Shown: positions 22,306 through 35,716, counted from the stretch's first letter. The stretch is 64,000 bases of DNA from Pyrus communis (GCF_963583255.1 NC_084817.1:6471121-6535120); one strand, 5' to 3'. Notes: generated by a model not told the origin, from the sequence alone. Numbers and translations are program-made.

Positions 22306-25300
22306 GTTGGTCAAGGAACATTATATTATTGGTTATAGGGCAATGCAAATGTTAAATAAAAGATAGAAGAAAGGAAAGGAAAGTTCACGTCAAACGAGTG
22401 TCCTCTTTTTAAATTTGTAAGTTTCCTTTTGTTGTTTAATTAGAGGCACCAAACCAAACAGTCTCCAATTTCTAATCCCCATCATTTTCTACTCTCTATC
22501 TCTCTCTTACTCTTACCCTTTCTCTCTCTAGCACATGTATATAAGGTAAGGGATACATCGAACTACGTGATGGGATTTAAAGCCTGTTTCTTCATGACGA
22601 CATTTTCTTCCTCTTCCCTTCTTCTATTTCTATATGGTTAACCTTCTCTTCCATTTGCTTCTCTCTCTCTACCTTTCTTCTTCTTCGACTTCTTTTATTT
22701 TTCTTTCCATACCCTAATATTCCAAACTTCGAAATATAGGGCTAGAGCCAGACATGCTCTCTCTGGCCACTACCACCTTTTGCTCACTTACAACACCTCT
22801 CTCTCTCTCTCTCTCGCCCTGCCAGCCAGCTGCTTTTGACATCCACCATCAGCTGGCTTGGCTTCCTTGTTGACGTGTCCAGGTGATTGAATTATTGGCC
22901 CTAAAAGTTTCCATGAACAAACTCCAAAAAACAAAAATAATATTACAGCTTTTTCCTCATATCTTTCTCTCTCTTTTGTAATGGCCCAAGAAATATTCTT
23001 TTTCTTTTTACTCTCTATCTATCTCGCAAACTCTGTGAAAAGATAGTATGAAGAGGCATGTGTATATGTTTCATCTTTTTTTTTTTCTTTTATCCCATTG
23101 AGATTCAATAATAATGACATCTTCCACAACAAAGTGATTCACTTTTCACCTTACAAATACAAATAAAAGGCGGAAATCATAAACTAAAAATTAGCAATGA
23201 AATGTTGAATGTGTGGAGGGAGACCAAAAACTTGCTATCGATACTATTCTTAATTAATGTTCTTTCCCTTGGAGGTTTAAATTGAGTATTGAAGATAATT
23301 GTTACTTGGCTAGTTTTTTTTTTTTTTAGTTCAATTTTAGAGGCATTTCTTCATGAAGCAAACTTCTTCACTGACGGTATTACTATTATTACTTTTGGCC
23401 AATGGACTTACTTCTAGAATCACATTATTCTTATTGTTGCTTGAAATGATTTTATCTTTGATTTCATATGTGTAGTTATGACCCCTGTGCTAGTTTCTGA
23501 ATGTGTGTGTGTGTGTATATATCTGCCTTTATTTTGTATAAAACTAACAAATTTATGCATGTTCCCATTTTATTTTATTTTTAATTTTGCTTTAGTACTT
23601 AGAAGTGTCACAATGTCATGTGACCATATTTGAAGAAGGTAGATTGGGTTGAGATAGATTGCATGAAAGTCATTTGTAATAAGTGGGCACTAAGGAATCC
23701 TATTATATAAAAGTAAGGAATGGATTTTATTTTGTGATGATAAGTGAAAGACTGACTGCAAGGAGTAGAGAGGGGTAGGGATTGTAGGGACACAATCAGG
23801 CCTTCCAGGTGCAAAGTGAAAACAATAGGAAAATGATGGCTAATTATTTCACAGAGATACTCACCTGATTATTTTGATCATGCCCTATGATTATAACTAT
23901 TGGAAAAACAAAGTTAACTCATCAAACTGTCCCAGTTCAGTCCCCACAATTATAATTTCTCACTTTTACATTTTCTCGGCGCTTCCCTCATTTGAAATTC
24001 ATACAACAAAAGATTAATGGTCACCTTATAATTAATTACTTAGATTTCAAGTTAAAAGGGAAAACCCTTGTGAATAGGGTTGCTTATACATTTCTGAGAC
24101 TCTAAAATAAAATCGAACTCTAGCAACTATTGTATATCTCACTTAGAGAGTATGTCGGCAGTATTGTCGATTACATGTATAAATAAACACCACTACTCTT
24201 TTATCAATGTTCAAAATGAAGGAAATATTGTGTGTGTATATGTTTTTTTTTTCTTTTTCAAAAGACCAATTTGCATTTGTTTCACCGAACTATCTCGGAT
24301 TAGATTAGCTTTATGAACTAAATTGGATTGACTTGACACAGACCAAGTAGTACAAGAATAATGAAGCATTTGTTGTAATGTCGGATTAAGTCATGAATTA
24401 AATTATTTTTGGGATCCAAATTTTAATTTAATTCATGTTATTAATATTTTGTTATTATTAAATCCACATTTTTTTTCTGACTCTCTCTCCCTCTCAACCT
24501 TTCCTTTTTCATCTCACCCTCGTCTCCGTTGAACTCTGCATCTCTCTCCTCTCTCTCTTAAATTCACTTCACAGTCTCCTTCCAAAGACAAATTAGTAAA
24601 CTTGTTCACTCATATTTGCAGGTGCCATTTGGATTAGCCCACCAGCCAATCGATGAGCTTCGTGCAACTTCAAGGTCCTCGACTTTGGAACGATTGTTCT
24701 GCGTTTTGGTTTCAGTCGCACAACGATTTTGTTTCGAATTTTAAGGGTTGGAACGATTGGTGTGCATTTTTGCTTTTTGTTTCGAATTTTGCAAGGGTGC
24801 ATTTTTTCTTTTCTGGATCTGGAAGGATTGTTGTGCAGGATCTGGGTTTCGCTGGATAGAGGACAGAAAGCAAGAGAGAAGATGCGAGCAGGAGAGGAGA
24901 GAGAAAACGAAGCGGAAGGAGGTCTTAGCAGTACCATGGATATTGTGTGGGGGGTGTCTCGCTAAGACCACCTAGCGAAAGTTTGTCAATGTGAGCCCCC
25001 TTTAGTCTCATTCATCTTAATCCCTGTATGTAAAAATATGGGATTAGACTAATAAGTAGTTCAGTCCAGAATGGTTAATGAGGTCAAACAAATACACTCT
25101 AAGTTTATAACCTGCAATGTTCGTGTTTCAAGAGTATACCTAAAGCAAGGGGAGTCCTACATACGCTTACTCTCTTTTTTCTTTATGGTTATGTGGTAAT
25201 CTCCCGTTTTGGCAAGAATGGGCATGTGCCCATTAAAATTTAAAAAATACAATGAACGTTCATTTTATTAACAAAAATTTCAAATATCAAACAGAAAAAT

Positions 25301-25964
25301 GCAGGAATGGGCAAGTGCATGCCCAGGACCAGTAAACATATATCATTATCATAAAAAATAAAAAAATAAAAAAAGATGAGAAGATAAAATATCCCTATTA
25401 TATTTAGGTAAAAATTAAATCTGCATGTGATCTATTGGCACACACTGCAGAATAACTATGTGTGTGTGTATGCTTCTTTCTATTTAGAAAAATAAAATAA
25501 AATAAAAAATAGAAAATAAGATGAAACAATATCAGCTTCAATTCCCGATATTCAATTAAAATGGGAAATAGGGTTTTTCCATAGCATGAGATCAAAGAAC
25601 TTCTAATACTTTCTTTCTTGGCCCTTCTCTCTCTCTGACTCTCTCTCCTTCCTTTCTTAATTCCCGACTCATCGCTCACGCATCTTAAACCTGCAGCTCT
25701 CTTCTGTGCAGCTTCTGCAGCGTTTCAGCGGCTGACATGGAGACAGTCCTTATTATTTTGAAGGTTCTGTGTAGGTATACCATTCTCGTGATTCTTGCTT
25801 TGTTTCTTTCCCTTGCATAACATATATTTATTACCACCACCCTTTTCACTGTTCGTGTTACATACTTATTTTCGGGAATATTACCCATGTACACATACCC
25901 ACACCTAGCTTCCACCACCAACCCATCTAGGCATCTATCCACTACATTATTAATTAATTTTGAC

Positions 25965-26335
25965 AAGTTAAATTAACCCCATTAATCCATTTATACCTTT
26001 TGATACATTTTGTGCAGTTAAAACACATCATGTGTTATATGTTTCATGCAATACATAACGAATTATAACTGAGAAATATACCTTAGTCAGCTAGGAAATC
26101 CCTAATGAAGTGTTTCTCGGCATTATGTTACTTAACCTAACCAGGATTTGCTGAATAAGTTAAATTAACACCATTAATCTATTTACCTCTCTACAAATTT
26201 CGTTAAGTTTAAAGCACATCATGTACAATATTTGTTTTATACAACACATAATGATGTGTTATTGAAACATACATGTTACTCAGCTTGGCATGTGACATGA
26301 GAAGTCCCTAATGAAGTTTTTCTCTCGACATTATG
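25965..26335. repeat. Diverged tandem duplication, period about 192 bp
   Basis: Both copies share in order AAGTTAAATTAAC, CCATTAATC, AAAGCACATCATGT-like, CAGCT, TCCCTAATGAAG and a CATTATG end. Substitutions and indels are numerous, so it is an old event. Confidence 0.6.
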
Positions 26336-26548
26336 GAGGACCTATACGCATCCCCATTAATTCAAGCTTTATTTGTTGATTGAGTAATTAACTAAGCTAG
26401 CTAAAGGTAAAGTTATAAAGCAGTTTTAACCCTTGCTTGAATAATGTAAGACATATGAAACAGGGGATCAAGGGTTAGAATCGTTAGATGGGTCCACAGA
26501 GTATGGAAATCTAGAAAAACAAAGACTGATTTTTTTTCACAAGTTGTC

Positions 26549-26550
<2 letters not shown>

Positions 26551-26587
<37 letters not shown>
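26551..26587. repeat. (CT)n microsatellite
   Basis: 37 bases of uninterrupted CT dinucleotides. Confidence 0.95.
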
Positions 26588-26589
<2 letters not shown>

Positions 26590-28727
26590 AGTGCTGAAGA
26601 GCAAGAAGATTCTATTCTAATTTCTAAAACGCAGTTAAAGTGAAACCAAACCCCACCTCCCCTCACATGACCACCGCCGATACCATACCAAAAAAAAACT
26701 ATATTTATTCATTTGTACTTAAAAACAAGGATTTTTCTGCTTAATTAATGAGCCTTGTTATATCATCCGATACGAGAATTTCAAGGACAGACAACTTAAA
26801 ACACAGAGCGAATACGGATAAACCCTACATATTATAAATGTGAATATTACTTTTAATTATTGAATTATTAGAGAAACTACACCCTAACTCTTTCTCCTCC
26901 TTTCTAAACTGGAAAAAAGAATCAAAACCTGTATTCTATGCGACAAAGGTACAAGGTTCTTTCTTCTGTCACTTCTCTCCTCGCACTCTTTTTTGTCGTT
27001 TTTACTGGCATCTTCGTTCTCTTACACAATAAAACCTTATTATACATAGCTAACTTTAATTTTGCGAATATTAGGGTTTTTTTTTTAATATAGGGTTCTT
27101 ACGGCATGGATTGTATTGGGACAAAGTGCTATAGGGTTCGAATCCTGCAGGGACTGGGGGGCTATATCATGTATATTTATCTAATAAAAGACAGAAACAA
27201 ACATAAAGGTCACGAGGGGATAATAGATGCCACGAGCAAATGGGCATGCATTTTTCAGATCAACAAATATCCGACAAGATATACCAGTTGGTTGTTTCTC
27301 AGACCCGGATTTTTGTCCAGTCGTATGATATTGACGTTTCTATCCTATCCTTGATTCTGGGCTTCCTGGTCTTGTTGTTCTAGATCGATCACATCCTTTA
27401 TCTCCAGTCACACGAAGCAACCTGCTTCCATAAATGCATGCAGAAGATGTGAAAAGTCTCATCTAATTTATGAAGGATTTGAACTCCTTAAGTATAATGT
27501 ACTGACGAAATAATTTAATTACCACTGCGAGGTGAAATTCTCTTGTTGTGAAATATTACTGCGTGGTTTTTCCAACATGGTAAAGATTTGTATTTTCTAA
27601 ATTTTCCTTTAATGTTGCACTAAGGATGAAACCCTAGTGATAGAGCAATATATGATCTTATCCTCTACGAACCCTTTGAAGTTTCCTAAAGCTTGTTAGC
27701 GCTTTAGGTGGTACTGACTTTATTTGGTAAAGGAATCTCATGATTTCATCGTCACATTAATTTGGTTTGATTTGAATACTGTTTTCCTTTGTATCCCTAC
27801 TCTTTATCTTTCAATTTTATACGATACCTTCAATTTGAATAGGCATGTCCTAATTAATCAGTTACAACTTGCTAAACCCCCACTATTTGCTTCTTATTTT
27901 GAATGACATGAATCAATTAGACGCAAAAGAGTTAGGCTTTGATGTCTTCTTCATTCTTAATTTGTGCGTGAGAAAATCATATCTAAATGGATCCCAAATG
28001 AAATATCAAAAAAAATACATTAATTAGGACTATGCAGGGACGAGGGACTTTCAAATCTCAAGAGATTAAGTCAAAGTTAGTTAGGAGTGGACTCTAAAAC
28101 CTTACTAACATGAACACGGTTCCTTACATTTGGAAATCCTCGCCCCAATATAGCCTACGAAAAGAAGACTCATTGTCATTCTCGTATGTATAGTCAGTCC
28201 TCATACTCAGACACATGCAAAATTTTCTTGTTAAAATCACAAGTAAGAATTTTATACTCAAAATGGTGAAAGTTTATATGCACATGTCATACTGTGATTG
28301 TCTACAAAGAGAAATAAATTATTACATATGAGAAGCTAAATACTTTCATTAGATTTGTTCTTTTAAATGGGTCTTAATTAATATGAAATATTTGTGTACT
28401 ACATATAAGTAATTAACACTTTAGAAATACTGTAGATTTAGTCTCCATGCAAAAGTAGATAAATTGTTCAAAAAATACGTTAAGAAATGTCCGACTTGCA
28501 TGACCTTCCTTTTCTTTTTCAACGAATAAACAAGCCAATTTTAGCTCACTTTAGAATTACATAAAAAGGAGAGAACAACAAGATTTGTCTTTCCTCCATT
28601 TTCTTTCTCCCCTTCTTTCTTTTCTTCTTTTATCTTTTTTCCTTTTCTCTATTTTCCTTCTTTCTTTGTTAAAGACTTTTATTCATCTTGTACGTTAAAA
28701 ATCGATCCTTCTATAAACGTGTATGTG

Positions 28728-28942
28728 AGATCTACATTATAGCTTAACACGCGGACAACATAATAGGGTGACGTGAAGCACGTATGACTATTTGGCTTCA
28801 CACGTGGCACAACATACTTTGATACCATGAAGAAAGTTGGTATTCCATCATAAAACCAATTTACAATGTAGGGAATAACACAACTTACTTATAAGCTCAT
28901 ACAAGGTCTCTCCTCCTATCAATATGGTATTCATTCTCAACA
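28728..28942 (-). mobile_element. TRIM-like element, second copy (5' LTR plus internal region)
   Basis: On the minus strand, a 115-bp LTR (28942-28828) starts TGTTGAGAATGAATA and ends TTTCTTCA. It is followed by the primer-binding-like TGGTATCAAAG (plus 28817-28827) and an internal region with GTGTGAAGC and TTATGTTGTCC, matching the interior of the element at 15044-15389. The 3' LTR is missing. The equal LTR length and the shared internal phrases make one family the best explanation. Confidence 0.7.
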
Positions 28943-29009
28943 AGGTCGAAGAACTTTATAAAATAGTCATACACAAAAAGAAATAAGAGTACTTCATAGT
29001 ATATTCTAC

Positions 29010-29095
29010 AAAATATATGTACTACAAATTAATTAATTATTAAAATCTTCCCAAAATATATGTACTACAAATTAATTAATTATTAAAATCTTCCC
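29010..29095. repeat. 43-bp tandem duplication
   Basis: Two perfect copies of a unit starting AAAATATATGTACTACAA (29010-29052 and 29053-29095). Confidence 0.93.
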
Positions 29096-30607
29096 AACTT
29101 GAAGACAATAATATTGTTGATGATCACGATCGTCTACATGCATGATGTGATATTGGGGCCAAAGATTCCACTAATACCATACTTTTAATCGGTGCTATTT
29201 TGAAAACCATGGCCGACCATGGGACACCAAATTAAATAAGTTTAGTACAATCTCAATCTATGTATGACCTAAACATGATTAACCAAAAAAGTGAGTCACC
29301 GAATGTCAAAAAAGAAAAGAAAAAACAAGACATGCCAATAAGAAGGGGATTTGGAATGGTGGTTTTTGAAGAATTAGAAGAAGTAGGGGGGAACATAAAG
29401 GCTGTTGGATCACATGCACATCACATTCCTTTTTCTACTTCTCTCTGTTCTCTTCTTTTTATACTGTGGCTGATGAAACGTTCACAAAAGAAAAGTTTGT
29501 TTGAAAAATTAGGGTCCCAGCAGGCTTCAAGGCTGCTGCTGCTGCTGCAAATGAAATTTTTGCCAATACTACTACTACTTCTTCTTCCTCAATCCAAGGG
29601 ATTCCGTGAGATGATGATATTTAGCTGATCTGGGACCCCCCATCATCCTCACCATCATTTCATGCATATACAGGGAAGGCCCACCTCTCACACCGTCTCA
29701 CGTCCATTTTACTTGCACAAAAGTGCTTAAAGTGGCATTTTTTTCTGATGCCAGCCAATAATGCATGATATAAAAATCGCAAACCCTAACCCCCATCTCA
29801 TCGAAATTCGGTGAAATATGATTATTTCCATATTACCCAAATGGTAATTCATGATCTTGTGTGGATTGCTCATCGATTGATTTATTAATTATTGTGAACC
29901 ATCACAAAACCATGATCGTTTGCATATTGCTAGGTTGATAACTTGATCTGAACTGCTTCCATTGTAATTTGCATGGCCAATTTTCTTTAAATGAAATTAT
30001 TTGTTTTCTCGCTTTATTACTTATTTCATATAATCTCATAATCATACAAATATTATTGCCACCTAATTATCCACTAAGAGAACCTTTTTTGGTTGCTCAA
30101 TCATGTCATGTCAGACATAAAGTTTCTAAGTGATCTGATGCAAATCATTCAAATGAATACACAAAATTGAGTAGATGAAGTATTAACTTCACTAATATAT
30201 GTGTTACATATCCTAACATGTTGTCATATTATGTCGAATGGTTGTCTAAAATTCTCCATTGTTAAAAAATACGGACATGATTTTTGCTCACTCGTTTTCT
30301 ATTTTTACAATGAATTGAACAAAGTAAATAAAAATTAATGATTAAAATTAAAAAAAAACGGTGTGCAAAAGGTGAAAACAAAGGTGAGGATCGAAATCTA
30401 AAGCTATGGGGTCATGGCATGCACAAAATGCAGTTATTTCTTTAAAAAAGAAGTCTATTACTAGTGCACATTAATTAGTTAATTCTCCATGCAAAGAATC
30501 ACGCAACAAGTCCAAGGTGTATTGAAGAAGATGAAGAAATTAGGTATATAAACTAGATGCTAAGATAAATTAAGATTTGAGCACTTAATTTAGAGCTTCT
30601 AAGTGAG
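29096..30607. other. Intergenic stretch left of the copia element
   Basis: A plus-strand frame at 29260-29628 contains simple Leu/CTG and Ser runs and no known domain; I do not call it a gene. Otherwise AT-rich and unremarkable. Confidence 0.5.
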
Positions 30608-30612
30608 ATCTG

Positions 30613-30832
30613 TGTAAACAGAAAGAAGTGCAGAAAACTTACACAGAGAGAAAGTATATTCTTTTGTATTGAATGAATTGTTATACTGCTTTACAGTTAT
30701 ATGTTGTATATATCTAGTTACATTGCTTAGGTACTAAGCTATTACAAGACTCACAAGATCTTGACACTTGTCATAATCTCTACTCACATATCCTAAACAA
30801 ACTTAACTACCTCACGCATATAATATCTAACA
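30613..30832 (-). repeat. 3' LTR of the copia element
   Basis: 220 bp, TG...CA ends, near-identical to 35492-35711. The one difference seen is CAAGACTCAC here against CAAGACTTAC there. Confidence 0.97.
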
Positions 30833-33697
30833 TCCTCCCTCAATCTCAGGGTGAGGCTTGCCAAGTCTGAGATTGTAACAGTGCGTTTGAAATAAGGGAG
30901 TAGACAAACCCTTTGTTAGAACATCAGCAAACTGTTCATTCGAAGAAACAAAATGCACTTGCAGAAGCCTTTTAGCAACCCTCTCACGCACAAAGTGGAC
31001 ATCAATCTCAATATGTTTCGTCCGCTGATGCATAACTGGATTATAAGCAAGAGTTATTGCGGACATATTATCACAAAACAATGTAGTCGGACATGGAACA
31101 TCAATCTTCATAAAGTGAAGAAGCTGTTTGATCCAATCAATTTCAGAAGTAGTGCTTGAGAGTGCCCTATATTCAACTTCGGTTGAGGACTGAGAGACTG
31201 TATTTTGTTTCTTCGAGGACCAAGAAATAGGATTAGGCCTTAAATACACCACTAAACCAGTTGTGGATCTCCTGTCATTGGGATCTCCAGCCCAGTCAGC
31301 ATCACTAAATGCATGTAAATCTAATGCCCCTTGTGTGAACTAAATTCCAAGCTCCGCAGTACTTTTCAAATATCTGAGAATGCGTTTCACAGCAACATAA
31401 TGAGAATCCATAGGACAATGCATGAACTGACACACCTGATGAACTGAGAAAGCTATATCAGGTCTAGTGAAAGTAAGGTACTGAAGAACACCTACAATAC
31501 TTCTATATAAAGAAGGATTATTGAAAGGGTGACCATTATCCTTGAGTAACCTATTATATGGCAAACAAGGTGTGGAACAAGGTTTGGAATGAACCATATC
31601 TGCCTTGACCAGCAAGTTTGAAACATATTTGGATTGAAAAAGAAACAAGCCACTGGAAGTCTAAGTAATTTGAATCCCAAGAAAATAATGAAGTGGACCC
31701 AAATCTTTAATATCAAACTCCTTAGTCAAAGCTGTAATTACTGCAGTAATAGCCTTTGAAACACTGCCAGTAATTATAATGTCATCCACATACAGTAGAA
31801 GAATAATCACAAACTGTCCAGCATGCTTAACAAACAATGAAGGGTCTGAATATGTGGAAAGGAACCCCAGAGAAGGAAGAAATGATGTAAATCTCTCATT
31901 CCAAGCCCTTGGAGCTTGTTTTAAGCCATATAAGGACTTATGTAATCGACAAACATGTGTGGGGTGATTGGGATCACTAAAGCTTGGTGGTTGTGACATA
32001 TAAACTTCCTCTTGAAGAATGCCATGAAGAAATGCATTCTTCACGTCAAGTTGATACAGAGACCAACCAAAATGGGATGCCAAAGCTAGAACCAACCTCA
32101 CTGTGGTAGGTTTGACAACAGGGCTAAAGGTTTCCCCATAATCAATGCCTTCTTCTTGATTGAACCCTTTGGCAACAAGTCGTGCCTTATGCCGGGAAAT
32201 AGATCCATCAGCATGTTTCTTGATTTTAAACACCCATTTGCAGCCTACCAAGTTCTTATTTTGAGGCAAGGGAACCAAAAACCAAGTATTTTGAGTTTTA
32301 AAAACTTGCAACTTTTCTTCCATAGCAGACAACCACAAAGGGGACTTGAGAGCGGACTTATATGTTGCAGGTTCAATCTGAGACATATCTATTAAGAAAT
32401 CATCTTGTACAACTGAAAGATAGACTTTCTTCTTTGAAATACCATTTTTAGCTCGTGTTTGCATAGAGTGAGTATTCATAGAAGGAATGGGAAGGATAAC
32501 CTGCAAATGATCAGGTTGAAACTCATACTGAATCGCAATACCATACTCACGATTACTCTCAGAAGCAGATTCACTACCGGATGGTCCAGATGGAATCTCA
32601 GGAGCCACATGGGATTGTTGATCTGTTGATGCAGTAATGGATTGTAAGGAAACATCATGGGAACCACTGTGATGATCTGAGCTGGATGACATAGTATCAG
32701 GCATAATAGTGGTGTTAGGGAATGGAAGTGTAACTAAATGATTCTCCCTATTAATGGATATAGATGGAGATGAGGAGATACAGACAGGTTTAGAAGTAGG
32801 ATTGGTGGGGACAGAATTGTTTAAAGATAAGTTGGAATATGGAAACTCAGACTCATCAAATATCACATGTTTGGAAATGTAAAATTTTGCATGGAGAAAG
32901 TCATAACAAATGAACCCCTTGTATTTTGAAGCATAGCCTAAGAAAATACATTTGGTAGTTTTGGGTTGTAACTTGGTACTGTTGTGTGGTTTTAACAATG
33001 GAAAGACTGAACACCCAAAAATCCTGAGATGATGAATATCGGGAACAGCATTAAACAATAGCTCAAATGGGGACTTATTGTGAAATGTAGGTGATAGCAT
33101 TCTATTGATAAGGTACACAGCAGTTTGGCATGCAAATGACCAAAAAATTGGAGGTAAGGCAGCTGTTTGTAACAAGGTAATAGCTGTTTCAATGATATGC
33201 CTATGTTTTCTCTCGGCTAAACCATTTTGCTCAAGGGTATAAGGGCAGGACAATTGATGTTTCACTCCTTTAGTCAACAAAAATTGTTGAAAAGATGTAC
33301 TAAGGTATTCACCCCCACCATCACTCTGTAAGGTTTTAATTGAAGTGGCAAAATGATTTGAAACATAGTTATAAAAGCCAACAAAGGTGGAGAAAACATC
33401 ACTTTTATTGATAATGGGAAATAGCCAACAGTGTCTTGTGCATTCATCAATGAATGTCACATAATACCTAAAACCATCTACAGAATTACAAGGAGATGGA
33501 CCCCATACATCACTATGAACTACTTGAAAGGGATGAATTGACTTAGACATAGAATTAACAAATGGCAGTTTGCAAAACTTGCCTTCCAGACATATATGAC
33601 ATAGCACAGACAATGAATCAGGTAATACAGACAGATTACATTTCTTTAACATGACAGAGACCACTGAATTGGAGGGATGAACTAATCTATTATGTCA
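30830..33697 (-). pseudogene. copia pol: integrase, reverse transcriptase and RNase H, interrupted by stops
   Basis: Minus strand. After a stop (TGA at 33695-33697) in place of the Trp of the pre-integrase WHxRLGHP motif, a 2-kb frame (to 31661) holds the zinc-finger end HICLEGK, integrase core HSDVWGP, LQSDGGGEY and NGLAERKHRHIIE, then reverse transcriptase with LDVKNAFLHG and YVDDIIITG. A stop (TAG, 31661-31663) follows LGIQIT. The next frame (31648-31340) ends at a third stop (31340-31342). The last part encodes RNase H with SDADWAGD, STEVEYRAL and CDNMSA, and runs to a terminal TAG at the edge of the 3' LTR. Catalytic motifs are intact, and only isolated stops break it. Confidence 0.93.
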
Positions 33698-34117
33698 GAG
33701 ACTAAAAGATACTTGATGTCCAAGATACGCAACATGAGACTTTGTAGTGACAACATTACTCCTAGTCGGAAGTGGAATGGGGTACAATTCATTACTGCAA
33801 TGTCCTTGAAAGAGAATCCTCCATGTGGCCTTGTCCTGGATCCAAAAGCAAAAAGCATCATATATCAGCCAACAGTTATTGTCCAGACATAATCTATGTA
33901 TAGATAATAGGTTCTGAGACAATCTAGGAACATATAGAACCGAATTAAGCTGCAAGGGTTTTAATGGAGTGTGTAGTGTGGAAGAACCAATATGAGATAT
34001 TGATAAACCTGCACCACTTGCAATCTGAATCGTTTCATTAGTGGGATATGAGGAAGCCAGGAACAGATTACTCATATCAGTAGTCATGTGTGAAGATGCT
34101 CCTGAATCAGTGAGCTA
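33695..34117 (-). pseudogene. copia protease segment between two stop codons
   Basis: The aspartic-protease motif DSGAS follows immediately after an in-frame TAG (34115-34117) that stands where copia proteins usually have Trp before the active site. The frame then runs through LNSVLYVPRLSQNLLSI, the conserved protease C-terminal motif, to the TGA at 33695-33697. Confidence 0.88.
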
Positions 34118-35269
34118 GAACTGTTGAGGAGAAGCACTTGGTTCACTTGACTGAGTATTTGTAACATGCATAGCTGTAGGAGTTGAAGATGACACATTGG
34201 AATTCCTAAAATGACAATATTTAGCACTGTGATTCTTTTTCCCACAGATTTGACACCCCTCAGAAATTGCATTTTCAGAGTTTCGGAATTGGCAAGTAGG
34301 AGCCAAATGTCCAAACTTCCCACATATCTGACAAGATATACCAGAAAAACTTTGTTGCCTTGGTGGAGATGTACCAAGAATACCAGGAGCGTGATTCACA
34401 GTATAATTCTCATAGTTAGGCTTAGAGTTCCCAAACCGATTCTGAGAAACATATTGAAATTTCCCTTTGTTTTTGTTCTTGTTGTAGTTTTGATTGGAAC
34501 CCAGAGGAGCCTCTGTATGCATGACCATTTGGGGAGGTTTTAGTCTTTAAAGAGTCACCATAAGATTTTGAGTTAATGCTATTATTTCTGGCAACCATTG
34601 CAGACAAGAAAGGGGTAATAGGAACATTTTCAACCATTGCTTCCTCAGCAAGTAACTGAGATCTAAGATCTTTCATGGAAATAACATTCTCTCGACCCCT
34701 AATAATTGATCGCAGGGTATTATACTCAGAGGAGAGACCATTCAATGTTAAGATGACAATATCATCATCATCGAAGTGAACCCCAGCAGCAGCAAGATGA
34801 TCACGAGCTTCTTTAAAATACATTGATATCGAATCAGTGCCCTTCTTAATGTTTTGCAATTCTGACTTCATCTGAAAAATCGTGGCCTGAGTAATAATCG
34901 AAAACTGTTCCTTGAGATGAACCCACAAGTCATAAGCACTAGCACTGCTAATTGCACACGAAATAGCAGAAGGAGATAAGGTCGCTGTAATCAATTGCAT
35001 CAGCGCCCGATCATGCATTTTCCAAATCTTGAACTCATCAGTGTCAGCAGAAATAGAGGAATCCGCAGAACTAGTCACAACAAAACGAGCGGGACAAGGA
35101 TGCGACCCATCCACAAAACCCATGAAACCATGGCCTTCAAGGAGCAATTCGATCTGAAAATTCCAAGTGAGATAATTGGAATCATCAAGTTTAACAGTCA
35201 CAGAAGATGAAATTGTTGATATAAGAGACGTTATAGGAGACTGAAGAATCTTTAGCTGATCAGAAGTCA
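34115..35269 (-). pseudogene. copia gag with two zinc knuckles, one frameshift
   Basis: The start reading MVTSDQLKIL (ATG near 35271) sits soon after the 5' LTR; an upstream in-frame extension is not needed. The gag domain shows SNYLTWNFQIELLLEGHG and the UBN2-like YDLWVHLKEQF. Near 34495-34505 a single-base frameshift moves the reading into the second frame, which holds two CCHC knuckles, CQICGKFGHLAPTC and CQICGKKNHSAKYC. Coordinates of the start are approximate. Confidence 0.85.
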
Positions 35270-35491
35270 CCATTGTAGCAAAACAGGAGAAAACCCAGAT
35301 GAAAATGTCTCTGAAAACTTGTGACAAAGAGTTGGTGTGCAGAAAAGAAAACGCACCCAATGGAGGAAGCAGAGAACGATCAAGATCCCAAGAAGAAGAG
35401 AAATGACCGTCAATGGAGATAGATGAGCGGAAGCAGAAGAACCAAGATCAAAAAACCTTCAAGCACGAAGCTTTTCAGGCGAAAGATACCA

Positions 35492-35711
35492 TGTAAACAG
35501 AAAGAAGTGCAGAAAACTTACACAGAGAGAAAGTATATTCTTTTGTATTGAATGAATTGTTATACTGCTTTACAGTTATATGTTGTATATATCTAGTTAC
35601 ATTGCTTAGGTACTAAGCTATTACAAGACTTACAAGATCTTGACACTTGTCATAATCTCTACTCACATATCCTAAACAAACTTAACTACCTCACGCATAT
35701 AATATCTAACA
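35492..35711 (-). repeat. 5' LTR of the copia element
   Basis: 220 bp, TG...CA ends, the promoter-side LTR because gag begins just inside it. Confidence 0.97.
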
Positions 35712-35716
35712 ATCTG

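Larger units (their letters stand above)
22306..28727. other. Long intergenic stretch with microsatellites and old duplications
   Basis: No supported host gene. CT-rich tracts occur at 22490-22830, a (CT)n microsatellite at 26551-26587 and a diverged tandem duplication at 25965-26335. A reading frame near 24593-24975 is embedded in repeated phrases (GGAACGATTG, TTTCGAATTTT) and resembles no known protein. A lone B-box-like GGTTCGAATCC occurs at 27134-27144 without a clear A box. Confidence 0.5.
30613..35711 (-). mobile_element. Full-length Ty1/copia LTR retrotransposon (probably Ale/Retrofit lineage), coding-defective
   Basis: 5,099 bp, transcribed leftwards. The LTRs at 30613-30832 and 35492-35711 are both 220 bp, start TGTAAACAG, end ATCTAACA, and differ at one base. 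A 5-bp target duplication ATCTG flanks it (30608-30612 and 35712-35716). Next to the right (5') LTR the minus strand reads TGGTATCTTTCGCC, a partly degenerate tRNA-Met-type primer site. Before the left (3') LTR is the polypurine tract TTGAGGGAGGA. The interior has the copia order gag, protease, integrase, reverse transcriptase, RNase H. One frameshift and four internal stops break the polyprotein, so it cannot be autonomous. Short LTRs and about 5 kb total suggest the Ale lineage; that is inference. Confidence 0.97.

Noticed and set aside
24593..24975. Overlapping frames on both strands
   Set aside because: Several equally long frames on both strands over repeated phrases; no known motif.
27134..27144. 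tRNA or SINE B box
   Set aside because: A good B-box-like motif, but no A box at tRNA spacing and no acceptor stem or tail.
29260..29628. 122-codon plus-strand frame
   Set aside because: Built from CTG/CTT simple repeats; no domain or conserved start context.
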